A stretch of 6,915 bases of DNA from an uncultured Mycoplasmatota bacterium (GTDB taxonomy: Bacteria > Bacillota_I > Bacilli_A > RF39 > UBA660), in the NCBI GenBank assembly GCA_900553045.1, contig USBW01000036.1:1-6915 (forward strand), in the 5' to 3' direction. The notes beneath the pieces were generated by a model that saw only the letters and a list, made by a program, of their open reading frames with translations, was not told the origin of the DNA and made no database searches. Shown here piece after piece: positions 5,391 through 6,915 of the stretch (positions are counted from its first letter, which is position 1; each line of letters begins with the position of its first letter). The position numbers and the translations under genes are program-made.

Positions 5391-6524
5391 ATGAAAAAAA
5401 CTTTTTTATTGTTAGCCTTGACTCTGTCCGGCCTTTTCGCATGTAGTGAACAAAATCAGGTTGATAAATGTGAAGCAATTATAGATGATTCTTCGGAAAT
5501 TGTTCATAAAGAGAAAACTCTCATGTCTTCCATTCTGACAATATCCGATATTATACCGCTTGAAACCAATGATTCATCTCTGTTAGGCAGTATAGAAAAA
5601 GTAACCAGACGAGGCAATTTTATTTATATAAAGTCCGGGAATAGTCCATTAATGATGTTTGATAAAGAAGGTCGTTTCCGGAATTGCATCGGAAAGATCG
5701 GATCAGGACCGGAAGAATACCCTTTGTTGTCTGATTTTGATGTTAAGAATGAAAACATCTATATTCTGACTGCAAACAAGATTCAGGTGTATGACTGTAC
5801 CGGTAAATGGATTAAGGAAATTCCCATCGGTGTGAATGCATCAGGAATACGTCTGGCCGGTGATAAAATATTGTTGTCTGTCCTGAATGATGAAAAAGTG
5901 ATTCATCTGCTGGATGAAAACGGGAAATTTATCGAAAGCCAGTTGAAAAACAATTCAGGATTAGGGCTTCAGAGAAACATTTCCTTTGTAAAATACGGTC
6001 ATTGTTATTTATTTCCTATGGGACGTTCAAATGAATTGTTTGCGTATGATACCACAGGGAATGGAACATTCAATAGAATGTCTTACCTGGCATCAGAGCA
6101 GTTGACCAGTGAGCAGGAATCTGCCATGAAGGAAAATAATCGGGATTATCAAAAGGAATTGGACAGCCGTGGCTTTTTTGACGGGATATTAGCGGACAAT
6201 ACACATGCTATTGTTCCCTTTATAAAGAAGGGGAATATTACGGTATGGATGAAAAACATTCAGACTTCGCAAGTGATGGCTTATGACTTATCTGCATTAG
6301 AGAATGATCTTACATATTTGTCTGCATCTTCTTTCTTCTATGATAATACCGAAAGTGACAGTGCGTTCCTTACTTATGTTATGCCATATAAATTGAAGGA
6401 AAAGCTTAAGGAGGTTCCGGAGGAAAAAAGAAACCAGTATTTTGAGAGGCTGGACAAAATCGTTGAAACGTCCAGTGAAGATGGGAATCCGGTTATCATA
6501 GAATATAAAATAAAAGCCTTGTAG
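5391..6524 (+). CDS. 6-bladed beta-propeller lipoprotein (DUF5128-like), Bacteroidota type
   Basis: A 377-residue exported lipoprotein. The signal peptide MKKTFLLLALTLSGLFAC has a lipobox (LFAC) with the lipidated Cys at 18; the acidic residue soon after (SEQ) suits export to the outer membrane in Bacteroidota. The mature part opens with the family's typical IPLET motif (55-59) and LLGSIEKV, then MMFDKEGRF (88-96) and IGKIGSGPEEY (100-110), followed by propeller-like strand repeats with IYIL..KIQVYD and IHLLDENGKF. These match the 6-bladed beta-propeller/DUF5128 proteins abundant in Bacteroides, related in fold to NHL repeats. Their ligand is not known and I assign none. The length is normal and no break is seen. 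There is no Shine-Dalgarno, as is common in Bacteroidota. Codon use (CTG, CGG, GGA) differs sharply from the genes at 1-5313. Confidence 0.85.
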   Translation: MKKTFLLLALTLSGLFACSEQNQVDKCEAIIDDSSEIVHKEKTLMSSILTISDIIPLETNDSSLLGSIEKVTRRGNFIYIKSGNSPLMMFDKEGRFRNCIGKIGSGPEEYPLLSDFDVKNENIYILTANKIQVYDCTGKWIKEIPIGVNASGIRLAGDKILLSVLNDEKVIHLLDENGKFIESQLKNNSGLGLQRNISFVKYGHCYLFPMGRSNELFAYDTTGNGTFNRMSYLASEQLTSEQESAMKENNRDYQKELDSRGFFDGILADNTHAIVPFIKKGNITVWMKNIQTSQVMAYDLSALENDLTYLSASSFFYDNTESDSAFLTYVMPYKLKEKLKEVPEEKRNQYFERLDKIVETSSEDGNPVIIEYKIKAL

Positions 6525-6525
6525 A

Positions 6526-6556
6526 CTTGTTTTTCAGGCCGGAATCTTTATTTTTG
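6526..6556 (+). promoter_or_regulatory. Bacteroides-type promoter of the guanine deaminase gene
   Basis: TATTTTTG at 6549-6556 is an exact match to the Bacteroides -7 box TAnnTTTG. CTTG (6526-6529), one mismatch from the -33 TTTG, lies 19 bases upstream, within the known 19-21 spacing. The leader to ATG at 6583 is short and AT-rich. This supports a Bacteroidota origin of the right-hand part. Confidence 0.6.
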
Positions 6557-6582
6557 CAAAAGGAATTTTAGTTGTTTTGATT

Positions 6583-6915
6583 ATGACAAAAGAAGACTTA
6601 ATGCGAAAGGCCATAGAACTTTCTATCAGAAATGTAGCCGAAGGTGGAGGACCTTTTGGTGCTGTCATAGCCCGAAACGGAGAAATAGTGGCAACCGGAG
6701 TGAACCGTGTGACTCCCGATTGTGACCCGACGGCTCATGCGGAGGTCAGTGCTATCCGTGCTGCAGCCAAAGTTCTGGGTACGTTTGATTTGAGCGGTTG
6801 TGAGATCTATACGTCTTGTGAACCTTGCCCGATGTGTTTGGGGGCTATTTACTGGGCACATCTGGACCGCATGTATTATGGCAATAATAAACATGATGCG
6901 GCAGCCATCGGTTTT
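6583..6915 (+). CDS. guaD: Guanine deaminase (cytidine deaminase-like fold), 3' end cut by window
   Basis: Zinc enzyme that converts guanine to xanthine and ammonia in purine salvage and catabolism, in the cytoplasm. The first 111 residues of a protein usually near 155 are present and run off the window. Zn ligands His52 and PCPMC Cys82/Cys85 and the catalytic Glu54 (HAE) are intact. The blocks GGPFGAVI (22-29), DPTAHAEV (48-55) and TSCEPCPMCLGAIYWA (77-92) are very close to B. subtilis GuaD, whose equivalents are His53, Glu55, Cys83 and Cys86. The tRNA adenosine deaminase TadA is related, but the LGAIYWA end and the DPTAHAE context favour GuaD. The start at 6583 is the first ATG in frame after the promoter; an in-frame ATG at 6601 is less likely because it would remove the start of the first helix. 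Substrate choice within this group can vary, so 'nucleoside deaminase' is the safe fallback. Confidence 0.88.
   Translation, partial: MTKEDLMRKAIELSIRNVAEGGGPFGAVIARNGEIVATGVNRVTPDCDPTAHAEVSAIRAAAKVLGTFDLSGCEIYTSCEPCPMCLGAIYWAHLDRMYYGNNKHDAAAIGF

Noticed and set aside
6598..6894. Open frame of 98 codons on the minus strand
   Set aside because: It is the antisense shadow of the guanine deaminase gene, whose zinc motifs on the + strand are unmistakable.
5344..6915. Integrated mobile element or genomic island at the right end
   Set aside because: No integrase, transposase, tRNA target or direct/inverted terminal repeat is visible. The two genes are ordinary Bacteroidota chromosomal types.
1..6915. 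CRISPR array, tRNA or rRNA genes
   Set aside because: No regularly spaced direct repeats and no tRNA cloverleaf or rRNA-like conserved segment were seen when reading the window.

Overview
The window joins two parts that look like DNA from two different bacterial phyla. Positions 1 to about 5343 are very AT-rich (hand counts of single 60-base lines give 17/60 G+C at 1-60 and 14/60 at 4801-4860). They carry Gram-positive-type genes with strong AGGAGG-like ribosome binding sites and hairpin-plus-T-tract terminators. Gene content and order (mfd, spoVT/abrB-like, metG, tatD, yabE-like 3D protein) point to a low-GC Bacillota (Bacilli/Erysipelotrichia/RF39-like, probably gut-associated). TGA is used as a stop after tatD and never read through, and Trp is TGG, so this is the standard bacterial code and not the Mycoplasma one.

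Positions from about 5391 to the end are richer in G+C (27/60 at both 5821-5880 and 6601-6660) and use CTG and CGG codons far more freely. They hold a lipoprotein of the 6-bladed beta-propeller (DUF5128-like) type and the start of a guanine deaminase. The deaminase is preceded by a Bacteroides-type promoter (TAttTTTG), and neither gene has a well-placed Shine-Dalgarno. This part looks like Bacteroidota (Bacteroidales). No transposase, integrase, tRNA or att-like repeat marks the boundary. It lies in a T-rich, gene-free strip just after a strong terminator, so an assembly chimera is the simplest explanation and horizontal transfer the less likely one.

Layout: 5'-truncated mfd (1-1322) with a terminator starting in its stop codon; a promoter with an adjacent palindrome; spoVT-like regulator (1501-2028); a promoter and a terminator-like leader hairpin before metG (2118-3635); a promoter and a 52-residue two-helix membrane protein (3733-3891) ending in a terminator; tatD (3920-4678) closely followed by a membrane-anchored 3D-domain cell-wall protein (4705-5313) with its own terminator; the seam (about 5344-5390); the beta-propeller lipoprotein (5391-6524); and partial guaD (6583-6915). 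All genes are on the + strand.

In the Bacillota part the genes form several short transcription units covering DNA repair (Mfd), a developmental-type regulator (SpoVT-like), translation (MetRS), a metal-dependent nuclease (TatD) and wall remodelling (3D protein). In Bacillus subtilis the same genes sit in two nearby groups (abrB-metS-yabD-yabE and mfd-spoVT), so the order is a condensed version of a known neighbourhood. I see no convincing undescribed multi-gene system. The most unusual features are the phylum-level seam, the terminators built into stop codons or placed next to ribosome binding sites, the divergent Cys-containing 3D protein and the small membrane protein.
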